DNA from: an uncultured Bacteroidota bacterium
GTDB taxonomy: Bacteria > Bacteroidota > Bacteroidia > Flavobacteriales > Flavobacteriaceae
Length of the DNA stretch: 64,000 nt
Direction: 5' to 3'
NCBI GenBank assembly: GCA_902512065.1
Contig: CABXHU010000004.1
Location: 1 to 64,000, forward strand
Part shown: piece after piece, positions 1 through 10,100 of the stretch
Layout of the letters: each line of letters starts with the position of its first letter
Numbering within the stretch: position 1 is the stretch's first letter
Notes under the pieces: generated by a model
Database searches by the model: none
What the model was told of the DNA's origin: nothing
The model's input: the letters and a program-made list of their open reading frames with translations, nothing else
Position numbers and translations under genes: made by a program

Positions 1-53
1 TTAAACTTAATTAGTCCTCTAAATAATTCTAAATTATGTTCCTGGTGTGCCAT
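1..53 (-). CDS. Cytochrome c oxidase subunit IV-like, N-terminal fragment truncated by the left window edge
   Basis: Reverse complement of 1-53 reads MAHQEHNLELFRGLIKF..., starting at CAT 51-53, directly downstream of COX3; resembles the start of the prokaryotic caa3-type subunit IV that follows COX3 in Flavobacteriia. Confidence 0.55.
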   Translation of the reverse strand, partial: MAHQEHNLELFRGLIKF

Positions 54-65
54 TTATAAAATATA

Positions 66-1046
66 TTAAACAAGATAAAAGAATGTGAAAACAAAAACCC
101 AAACCAAATCAACAAAGTGCCAATACAATCCAACTTTTTCAACCATTTCATAATGACCTCTCCTCTCATATGTGCCTAAAATAACATTAAAAAATATTAT
201 AATATTTAATACTACTCCAGAAAATACATGGAATCCATGGAATCCAGTTATAAAGAAGAAAAAGTCTGCAAATAAAGGCATTCCATATTCATTCTCAGTT
301 AAATTTGCTCCCGTAACAATTGATTGTCCATTGGCTTTTAAAATATTTAAAGATTCATCTCTAGATAAAATCGTTTTCTCTCCACCTTCATCTAATGTCT
401 GAGTTCTTACCAAAACATTAGGAGAAGCTTCCATTCCCTTTATTATTTCTGCAATAGAGTATTCAGGTAATGTTCCTTCATCATAAAACCAAAGACCGTT
501 TGTTTCTTCATGTTGAACTCTATCAGTATGATGTTTATGAGCAAAATCATCTAATGCAACTCTGTGATGCGAATGTGAATCAACAAATTGCAAGATATTA
601 CCTCCCTTTGTTTTTACAGCACCATAATCTCCATTAATAAAAGTTGCCCATTCCCAAGCCTGAGATCCAACGAATATTGCACCTCCAAGAATTGTAAGCA
701 ACATGTAGAAAGCTACTTTAGATTTCTTCATTTGATGTCCTGCATCAACAGCCAAAACCATTGTAACCGATGACATAATTAAAACAAAGGTCATAAATGC
801 AACATATATCATTGGCAGTTCCTGGCCGTGTACAAAAGGAACGTGCGTAAATACCTCATCAGCAATTGGCCAAGAATCTAAAAACTTAAACCTTGCAAAA
901 CCATATGCTGCTATGAATCCAGAAAATGTTAATCCATCTGAAACTAGGAAAAACCACATCATTAACTTCCCATAAGAAGCATTCATTGGTTTATTTCCGC
1001 CACCCCATGTATTTTCGCTTGATGAAACACTAACTAAAGAACTCAT
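66..1046 (-). CDS. Cytochrome c oxidase subunit III (long form with hydrophilic insert)
   Basis: ORF 326 aa; multi-TM; FFFFITGFHGFHVFSGVVLN and WHFVDLVWVFVFTFFY motifs. Confidence 0.92.
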   Translation of the reverse strand: MSSLVSVSSSENTWGGGNKPMNASYGKLMMWFFLVSDGLTFSGFIAAYGFARFKFLDSWPIADEVFTHVPFVHGQELPMIYVAFMTFVLIMSSVTMVLAVDAGHQMKKSKVAFYMLLTILGGAIFVGSQAWEWATFINGDYGAVKTKGGNILQFVDSHSHHRVALDDFAHKHHTDRVQHEETNGLWFYDEGTLPEYSIAEIIKGMEASPNVLVRTQTLDEGGEKTILSRDESLNILKANGQSIVTGANLTENEYGMPLFADFFFFITGFHGFHVFSGVVLNIIIFFNVILGTYERRGHYEMVEKVGLYWHFVDLVWVFVFTFFYLV

Positions 1047-1084
1047 AATATCATATTATTTTAAGTGTCACAAAAATAACTATT

Positions 1085-1663
1085 TTATCTGAAGAAAACT
1101 AAAAATAAAAACAAGTAAATCCACAAAATATCAATGAAATGCCAAAAAATTGATGCCAACTCAAATCCTAAAAAATTATTTGATGAATATTTTCTTTTTG
1201 AATTGTTAAATATTACAAATAAAAGCACTAATATTCCTGCCAATACATGGACAAGATGAACAAAGGCAATTAAGAAAATAAATGATGTCGTTATAGTGCT
1301 TGTTGGACCTGTAAAATGATAACCATTTTCAATAATTTCATTAAATCCTATAAACTGACTAAAAGCAAAAGAAACCCCTAAGAATAATGTAATACATAAA
1401 TAGATAGTAGTAACTCTATAATTATTTTTTAATAATTCCCTTCTAGCTAAAATTAAAGTTAAACTGCTAATTATAATTAATACTAAACTATAAGTAAAAG
1501 CTGAAGGTAGTTCAAAATTTAATATCCAATCCTCACGAGATTTACTAACAATAAAGGCGCTTGTAAAGCCGGCAAAAGTCATAATTAAAGAAGCAATACC
1601 TAGCCAAACCATCATTTTTAAAGCACGCGCATTATTTTCTTTCATATTTCTATTATTATCCAT
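1085..1663 (-). CDS. Heme-copper oxidase subunit III family protein (short paralog)
   Basis: ORF 192 aa; AFVHLVHVLAGI and FWHFIDILWIYLFLFL motifs. Confidence 0.9.
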   Translation of the reverse strand: MDNNRNMKENNARALKMMVWLGIASLIMTFAGFTSAFIVSKSREDWILNFELPSAFTYSLVLIIISSLTLILARRELLKNNYRVTTIYLCITLFLGVSFAFSQFIGFNEIIENGYHFTGPTSTITTSFIFLIAFVHLVHVLAGILVLLFVIFNNSKRKYSSNNFLGFELASIFWHFIDILWIYLFLFLVFFR

Positions 1664-2527
1664 TTATCTTAAAATTTTATCAAACAATAAAACAATCTGC
1701 ATCAAAGTTAAATAAGATACACTTGCTAACATTAATTTTTTGGCATTTAGATCTGTATTATCATTAAATAATTTAACTGCATAATAAATTAACACTAATC
1801 CTATAAGTAAAACAATGACTAATCCATAAATACTCAAAAACAAATCTCCTGTAAGATTAAATGCCGGAACTATTGACATAAGAACTGCCCAAGTAGAATA
1901 AAATAATATTTGTGAAGTAGTAGATCTATCCTTTTTTCCTGTAGGGAGCATCTTAAATCCAGCATTTTCATAATCCTTATTTTGCATCCATCCAATAGAC
2001 CAAAAATGTGGAAATTGCCAAAAAAATTGCATTAAAAATAACATTACTCCCTCAATACCAATTTCTCCAGTGGCAGCGACCCAACCTAACATGAAAGGCA
2101 AAGCTCCAGGAATTGCTCCAACAAAAACTGATAAGGGTGTAACTAATTTTAGTGGGGTATATACAGAAGCGTATAAAAAAATAGATATTGCAGCAAGTAG
2201 TGCAACCTTTGAGTTAATCATATATAACATGAATAATCCAATAATAGTTGAAAGTACTGCTAAAACTAAAGCTGTATTTATAGAAATTTTTTTTGTAGGA
2301 AGTGGTCTGTTTTTAGTTCTAACCATCAATGCATCTAAATCCTTTTCAATAATCTGATTGTAAATATTTGAAGCTGCAACAACAAAGAAACCTCCAAACA
2401 TTAATAACGCTAACACTTTAATATCAAACTCTTTGTAGCCTAGCATGTAGCTTATAAATGAAGAGAAAACTACACTTAGTGAAAGTCTAAATTTTGTTAA
2501 ATCATATAGAGATTTTATGCTCAGCAT
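1664..2527 (-). CDS. cyoE: Protoheme IX farnesyltransferase (heme O synthase)
   Basis: ORF 287 aa; UbiA-type motifs NIYNQIIEKDLDALMVRTKNRPLPTKKIS and YTPLK. Confidence 0.95.
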   Translation of the reverse strand: MLSIKSLYDLTKFRLSLSVVFSSFISYMLGYKEFDIKVLALLMFGGFFVVAASNIYNQIIEKDLDALMVRTKNRPLPTKKISINTALVLAVLSTIIGLFMLYMINSKVALLAAISIFLYASVYTPLKLVTPLSVFVGAIPGALPFMLGWVAATGEIGIEGVMLFLMQFFWQFPHFWSIGWMQNKDYENAGFKMLPTGKKDRSTTSQILFYSTWAVLMSIVPAFNLTGDLFLSIYGLVIVLLIGLVLIYYAVKLFNDNTDLNAKKLMLASVSYLTLMQIVLLFDKILR

Positions 2528-2559
2528 TATTGATTACAAAAAATAAAAAATTTGAAATT

Positions 2560-2590
2560 CAAATATAAGTCTAATATCTAATTAGACAAA
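2560..2590 (-). promoter_or_regulatory. Bacteroidota-type promoter for cyoE-cox3-cox3-cox4: TTTG-N19-TATATTTG
   Basis: Complement: TTTG (587-590), 19-nt spacer, TATATTTG (560-567); matches the TTTG/TAnnTTTG consensus; 33 nt upstream of the cyoE ATG. Confidence 0.7.
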
Positions 2591-2619
2591 CTTAAATAAG
2601 ATTAAAGTAATTGATTTTT

Positions 2620-3333
2620 TTAATCCTGAACTTGAAAAATAATTGGCAATGAATAAGGCACAATTACTGCCTTCCCTCTTTGTTTTCCAGGCTTCATTTT
2701 TGGCAACAGATTAATAACTCTTTGTGCTTCTTTTTCTAATCTTGGGTGTGGTGCTCTAGCCCTAACACCTGTAACACTTCCAGTTCTGTCAATCTTAAAA
2801 ATAACTTGAATTCTTTGTCTTCCACTTAATCCTAAATCTCCAGCTAATTCAGTGTTGAATTTTCTTTGGACAAACTTGGCAATCTTATCAGACATACATT
2901 TTCTTTTAGTTGCATTATTTCCTTTATCACATCCAGGGAAAACTGGTACATTTTCAATTACAGCAAAAGGAACTTCAACATCTTCAAATTCCTCTACCTC
3001 AATATCATCAATATCTATTTCTTCTTCTTGATCTGTTTCAGTAGATTCAATAACCGTTTCCTCAATTTCTTCCTCATCCTCAACTATTTCAATAACCTCA
3101 GGAGCTGGTGGCGGTGGTGGCGGTGGCGGTGGTGGAACTATTTGTTCCGTAACAGGAACCTCTTCCTCATCTAATAAGTCCATATTGACCTTGCCTAAAT
3201 CTAAATCAGATTTGTCATATACCTTATAGTTTATAGCTCCATAAGATAAGAATACCATAAGCGCTAATCCTATAGCAAAATATAGTGAGCTATTTCTTGC
3301 TATGTCTGCGTTTGGGCTTTTTTTAATCTGCAT
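2620..3333 (-). CDS. Energy transducer TonB family protein
   Basis: N-terminal TM, Pro-rich then acidic segment, C-terminal TonB domain (FPGCDKGNNATKRKCM...IQVIFKIDRTGSVTGVRARAPHPRLEKEAQRVINLLPKMKPGKQRG). Confidence 0.93.
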   Translation of the reverse strand: MQIKKSPNADIARNSSLYFAIGLALMVFLSYGAINYKVYDKSDLDLGKVNMDLLDEEEVPVTEQIVPPPPPPPPPPAPEVIEIVEDEEEIEETVIESTETDQEEEIDIDDIEVEEFEDVEVPFAVIENVPVFPGCDKGNNATKRKCMSDKIAKFVQRKFNTELAGDLGLSGRQRIQVIFKIDRTGSVTGVRARAPHPRLEKEAQRVINLLPKMKPGKQRGKAVIVPYSLPIIFQVQD

Positions 3334-3386
3334 TGTTCAATAGTTGAAAAGTAAAATAACCAATTATTTAAATAAAAAACAAGAGA

Positions 3387-3746
3387 TTATGATTTTTTAA
3401 TGTTGTTTTTTAAAAACAGAAAACTACAGGCAATTAATGATCCTATTGTGTTAGACAAAATATCTTCCAATTCAAAGTTCCTATAAGTTGTTAAATTTCC
3501 TTGAAATAATTCCATTAATATCCCATAAAATATTGAAAATAAAAATACGTAGAGGAGTGTTCCTTTTTTAAATAATTCTCTAATTGGAGCATACCATATT
3601 ATACAGAAAACAAAATAAATTCCTGAATGAATAATTTTATCTATATGTGTAATATTTGTATCTGATTCAATTTTTATAAGTGAAGCAAATATTATAAGAA
3701 TTGAAAATAGAAACGCAATAAATAAATTTGTTTTAATTTTCACCAA
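3387..3746 (-). CDS. VanZ-like family membrane protein
   Basis: 119 aa, 4 TM; DKIIHSGIYFVFCIIW and ELFQ motifs; overlaps gcvH by 14 nt. Confidence 0.75.
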   Translation of the reverse strand: MVKIKTNLFIAFLFSILIIFASLIKIESDTNITHIDKIIHSGIYFVFCIIWYAPIRELFKKGTLLYVFLFSIFYGILMELFQGNLTTYRNFELEDILSNTIGSLIACSFLFLKNNIKKS

Positions 3747-4116
3747 TAAGGTCTTTGTAATCTTCAGCTGATAGTAAATTATCTAATTCTTGATCATCAT
3801 TAACTTCTATCTTAACCATCCATCCATTTCCATAAGGATCGCTATTAACTTCTTCAGGAGCACTATCTAAAGATTCATTGAATTCAATAATTTTTCCACT
3901 GACAGGAATAAACAAATCTGAAACTGTCTTAACAGCTTCAACTGTGCCAAACACATCATCAGTATTTAATGATTCCCCTAGTGTTTCCACTTCAATGTAT
4001 ACGATATCTCCTAGTTCTCTTTGTGCAAAATCAGTAATTCCAATAGTAGCAATATTGCCTTCTATGGATACCCATTCATGATCTTTAGTGTATTTTAAAT
4101 TTAGAGGTGTCTGCAT
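3733..4116 (-). CDS. gcvH: Glycine cleavage system H protein
   Basis: 127 aa; KYTKDHEWV, lipoyl site ETVEAVKTVSDL (FGTVEAVKTVSDLF). Confidence 0.97.
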   Translation of the reverse strand: MQTPLNLKYTKDHEWVSIEGNIATIGITDFAQRELGDIVYIEVETLGESLNTDDVFGTVEAVKTVSDLFIPVSGKIIEFNESLDSAPEEVNSDPYGNGWMVKIEVNDDQELDNLLSAEDYKDLIGEN

Positions 4117-4127
4117 TATATTTTCAT

Positions 4128-7100
4128 TTAGTTTCCAAAGTTATATCTCATAGTAAATCCAGATCTAATAGTAGTTTGCGGAAATGCCGTAGAAATTGCA
4201 TAATCTGAGAAAGAATAGTCAAAATAGAAAATCCCAGTTAAATTTTTACTAAATGCATAATCCGCAGAATATTTAAAATTCAAAATTGTTTGACCAGATG
4301 TTACCTGATTGTTATCCAGATCCAAATATCTAACAATTGTTTTATTATTCCTAATAGAAAAATCTGCTTTCATTATTAAATCACTTTTTATTAATTGTCT
4401 TGCTCCAGCCAATCTAGATCTGATTTGAAGATCCTTAATTCTATAGCCTAAACCTATAATATATTCATTCCCTTGAATCTCAGTCAATAAATTATTATCA
4501 AAACTTAATGAAAGCAATCTATCTTTTCTAATCTCTGCTAATATTTTTAATGAATTTTTCATTTCCATATCTAATTTAAATAGTGGGCTAAATTGCTCCA
4601 TTAAATTAATATTACTATAAAGAAATTCATTTTTATAATTGTTAGATTGATCAAAAACATCAGGGTCCTGAGATATGAAGTCTAACTCTGGATTCCCTGG
4701 CTGATAATCTAAATTAGACCTAAACTGATTGATAGTATATGTTGAATTATATCCATGAGTTATAGAAAATCTCTTAAAATTCTTTTTAAACCATTTTAGT
4801 CTCATAAAGCCTGTATACCTTAGTGTCCAATTTGGAATAGGAACATCTCTAAATGCTCCTAAACTAACATTATTTGGATCAGCACCAGAATATGCTGAAA
4901 GAAAAGCAGGTAATAAAACTGATTGGTTTGTTTTTCCATATCCTAATGGGAAGCCGCTTAGATCTCCATTCTCAAAATTGTTTGGATTAGCAAAATCAAT
5001 TCCTGCATTTATAGCTAAACGTCTTGCTATAATTAACCTATTGTTTCTAAAAGTTTCAAATGTCTCAGAGCTGTTTTCATCACTAGCTGAAAAAGCTGTT
5101 TTTATGAGCATAGTGGAAATATTAAAGTTCCCTAAAGTATTTGTAATAAGTGAATTATAATCGTCACTGATCCCATTATTATCAACATCTATTGTGTTAA
5201 AATTCTCAGTAAAATTTCTAGAATAAGTTCTACCTCCAGTTAAATCAATTTTTAGATCTTTTACTGGCACTACATTTGCTGAAAAAGTTAAATTCTTATT
5301 AGTTACCTCTGAATATTGTTGGTTAAATTCTGGAAAAACAGTTAACCATCCATTTCTAGCTGCTAAATATCTAATATCGCGCTGACTGCCAAATGTATAT
5401 CCAAATGTAGGTTTAAAAGATCCTATAAAATCAGGTGTTTGTAAATATCCCGGAAGAAAAGTTCCATTATTTTCTGAATAATTAAATTGAACTCTTTTAA
5501 CTGCTGTTATCAATTCAATTAATGACTTCACAAAAGGTGTTGTTTTTTTCTTCTTGTTATTAGCTGAATTATTTTGATTTGCAAAACCAGGTCCAGATTT
5601 AGCGCTAGAATTATTCTTTGTTAGACCAATATATTTATAGAATTTAGACATATCAAAAGTTCCATTAAAATTATGAGTATTTGCATTTGAAATAGTATTG
5701 CCTAAATCGTAAACCTGCCCATTAAGGGTAATATTTCCAAATAGATCAGATCCTTTTTGCCATTGGAAATCCCCTGTGTATGAATACATTGCTCTAATAA
5801 AACTAAAAGTTGGAATCTTGTCAATTGGCAATTGATAATTAACGGCAAGTTGCTGTGTTTGTCTATTTGGATCTCCTATGTCAAAGAATCTGTTCCATAC
5901 GTCCAAATTAGGATCTTGACTTCCATTAATTATATCATCAACAAAATAATTTCTAATAATATTGTTATTAGCTGCTGAATAATTAAGATTTAATCCATCT
6001 GAAATTGGATATGAAAAACTATACTGGAAGTCAAAAGTATAATTTCTCCTAAACAATTCTTGCATTTCAAGATTTCCTTCCGCCAAATTTATATCTCTAA
6101 ATTTCTGTTTATTAAACTGCCTAATAAAGTCCGTATTGATTGATAAATTAGATGGCAGAAGATTTAAATTAAAATCTTTTAAAATTTTAAAATATTTTCC
6201 TGTAAATAATGAGTCATTATTTTTAAATGGTTCTAATTTTGGAGAGTTAAAATTAAAATTATAGCTAGCTCCTGCTCTAATATTTTGATCTAGCATGCTT
6301 TCAATTTCATAATCTCTATGTTCTGTTTGATTATATGAATAATTAAAAGTGAAATTTTCTATGTCATAAAATCTAGGCTTGCTATCTCCTGTTTTTTGTT
6401 TACTTACACCTATTAAATTAATACTCTTTCTTTTCGTATAATCTTCAGATTGTTGTAAAATAGTGTTTTTATCTTCCTGAGTTTCTGCAGCATCTAATCT
6501 GGAATTTAATTTTATGTCTCTATATTGCTGATCATATTCTGGAGTTATTAATTCTTCTCCTTGACCATAATTAAAAGGAATATTTAATCCCCATTTTTTT
6601 GGGAAAAGCTGACCTACATTTATATTAGAAACTATATCATATTGCTTCTTATCAATTTTATCCCTTTCACTTGGCCCTTGTTCTATAGATCCAAATCCAT
6701 TTGTACTTTGTCTTGCTGTTGCACTTATTGTCATAAAATCAGCAATATTTGAATCTAATGCTAATGTAGCAGCCCAACCTCCCTTATTATCCATATCAGA
6801 TAATCTTAATTCATTAAACCATACTTCAGCGCAAACATTCATATTATCTTGTCTAGGATTTTTCACCCCTACCATTAATGCCCTAATATCTCCAAAATTT
6901 GGATTACCTTTTATGGCAACCCTGTGTTGGCCTAAATCATATTCTGAAAATTCATTTACAGGGTCCTCACTTACTATATCATTTATAACATTGTAAAAAG
7001 TAGCATCTTGATTTCCTAAAGTCCCATTAAATATTGCGTTGGATTTTATTACTTCAAGAACACTTATGGGTAAATTAATTTCATTAACTAGGGGCCAAAC

Positions 7101-10100
7101 AACTTGAGGGTTCAATGATCCTGAGGATGATTTTTTTAGAGGAATTTCTATCTGATAATAATTTTCAGATAAATCATTTCCCAATCTAACAAATCCGACT
7201 ATATCTCCATCATTTAATCCAGGTGACAATCCATCCTCAGCATGAATAAACATTCTTATTCTTTTAAATTGCCTCATGTCAACATTTAAATTTTTGTACA
7301 CTCCTCTAGAATCTTCAGGCTCAAGGTCACATACATTTAAAACTAATGATTGTTCATTTTGTCTTACAATAGTGTTATTATTATTAAATTGTTCTCTTTC
7401 AACCCCTGGTGGAGAAACATAGCTTTCTTCATTTTCTTGTATGCCAATAGTTCCAGTTGAAAAATCTGTATTATCATTATTATTATCTATCTCTTCATCT
7501 AATGTCAATAAATATTTTCTCCAATCACTCCTTACTAAATCAAGTGATCCAAATCTGAAAATTGTATTTTTTGAAAAATCATTTAAATACATTCTAATAA
7601 ATCTTATAGATCTAAAATCTGTAATACCGCCTATTTCATTTGTAGGCTCATTTACAGGTATTCTGAATTGATACCATTTAACTAATTCAGAAGTTCCATT
7701 AGGAAGTGTTACATTTTTTTCTTTTCTATCTTTTATAAATTCATTGTTAATATCTGCTAAACTATTTGGAGTGATATTTAATTCATACTCAAAATAGCTG
7801 TCAATAGTATTCATGGTATTATCTCTGTTAATGTCTTCAACATCAGGTTGAGATGATGAGCCTCTATCAGTATTGGAAATGGTTTCAGGAGAATTTCCAT
7901 CTAGTCCATTATACATTTTGTATCTATCAAAAATATTTCCTGATTGATTTAAGAAATATCTATAATTATCATTTGCTGGATCCTGAAGATCTGCAAAATT
8001 TGGAAATGCAATTGCTTCTTCTTGGTCATCATATCCGTCAAGCCCGATATCCTGATTTATTCTCTCCTGACCTAATGAAGCAAAAGAATAAATTAGTGAT
8101 TGATTCTGTGGGACAACCGTACCCCATATAGTCTGTGGCAAAAGACTAATATCTCCATCTTCAGGAAGTCCATTTTCATATTGTTTCCTTCCATCCTTAA
8201 TAACATCTTCTGATATATTCCCTAAATTAAAGGTTAGTTTTCCTCCATTATTTTCAGAGTCATTTAAAAATGGGTCCATTAGCCAAAACTCTATATACTC
8301 AACATTTGATTGCTCAAAATCAGTTGTGTTAATTAATCTGGTAATACCCCCCCAACTGTTCTGAGGATCATCTAAATCCTCTCCAACGGCATCGCTGTCC
8401 ATATTATATGGGCCTCTTTTTGTTGGATAAAAATTTAAGTCAAAGGAATTAATTACAGTAGTCTGTCCTTGTACTAGGTCTACCTGAGGAAAAATTTCAT
8501 CAATAAAAATTCTTCTAGTATATAGATTTGATATGTCTTCATCATTTATTTCAGCTGGTCTTTGACTACTATAAAATACAGGGTCTATTGTATACCAGTT
8601 TAATAGAGCTCTATCAAAACCATTTTGAATTCCATTATTGTCTTCATCTCCTTGATTATAGACCATCCCTAAGTCTCTTGGTCTACTAGACAAATACCAA
8701 GACTGAGGAGATAAAAGATCTATTACATTTTGTGATCCTTCAAAATCATCAATATAAGATGTAGCTTCACCATTAAAATTATTTCCTTTTGGAGCTCCAG
8801 GTATTAAATATGCTAACTCTCCACGAACAGATAAATTAGAAGGAGCTTCCGTCTCTATATTTGGTAGCTTATTTGCTAGCCTTGTTAAAAATGGTATTTC
8901 AGAAGAAAAATTAGCGTCAAAACCAAAAATTGTATTATTTATTGGTTCTGTTCCATAATTTGCTTTTTGAGTTAAAGGCCTTTCATTTAAATTTAATAAA
9001 GTAGTTGAGGCTATAAATTTCTCACTAAACTCATGCTCAATATTGAACCCTGAAAATCTTTTTGTTTGTTGGCCAAAAACGGCATTATTTTCTACGCTTA
9101 CATTTATAGGTGTATTAGACGATTGTAGGGCAGGGTCTAATATTTGAACTGTTCCTAGTTGATAATTAACTGTATAGTCTACTCCTTCTACCAATACTCT
9201 CCCTCCAGCAGTAACTGTTACTGAACCTCTAGGAACATTATATGCTCCAATTGGGATACCTCCCCCAGATGATGATTTATACCTGCCTGTAATTTGAAAT
9301 TTATTCTTTTCTGAATCTTGTAATGCAACAGTTTTAGTAGACTTATATAATGATCTATAAACATATTTTTTTTGATTTAAATTATAGTCATTTTGATTAT
9401 TTTCATCTCCTTCATAATTTTCTGAGCTACTTAGTCTTAACTTGTCAAATAAATATTTACCAAATGGTTCTGACTTGGTAAAAATTATTTTACCATTTTC
9501 TTGAATCACAGTAATCCCAGGAACAAAATCAAAAAAGCCATCCCCAGAAATTTGAGGATCATTATTAAAATTTAATCTGTCAAAATTAAATAAATTAAGT
9601 AAAGGCGTTTCATTTAATTCTGGCTCTCCTGGTTGAGGATTTGGAAAAGGGGTAGACTCAACTGCACTTATATAATTTAATGCTGATGACTCATTATAAA
9701 AAATATTTAATTTAAAATCTTCCCTTTCTAACTGAAATGCTCCAGTACTATAAATATTTTTCATCATCAAATCCCACATTGGCTCCTCCACGCTGCTTAC
9801 TGTACTTTTTAATAGTTTAAGAACAAGGTTATTAGAATTAACAATTGTATTAGTTTCAGAAAAAGATACCTGAGTAGCCTGAACACCATCATTAGCAAAT
9901 TCACCAACTTGAAAGACTTGACCTCCGACAGTATATTGAAAAGCAACTGCTAATATTTCATCATTTTCAAGCTTCTGATTTAATGAAATATATCCTAATT
10001 GATTATTAATCTTATAATCAATGCCTTCTCTTAATTTTTTTGCATTTTCTAATTTACCATATCCAAACCCTTCTGAAACATTTGGAACTAAAATACCTGT

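Noticed and set aside
3105-3140. ggtggcggtggtggcggtgg microsatellite
   Set aside because: Ordinary proline-rich linker of TonB, expected for the family
2866-3174. 102-aa + strand ORF opposite tonB (Trp-rich WRWWRWRWW)
   Set aside because: Complement of the TonB proline-repeat codons (Gly/Trp on the opposite strand); no independent start context
7853-8131. 92-aa + strand ORF inside sprA (likewise 4978-5160 and 7441-7671)
   Set aside because: Lies wholly inside a strongly supported coding gene on the other strand; no family resemblance or ribosome-binding context
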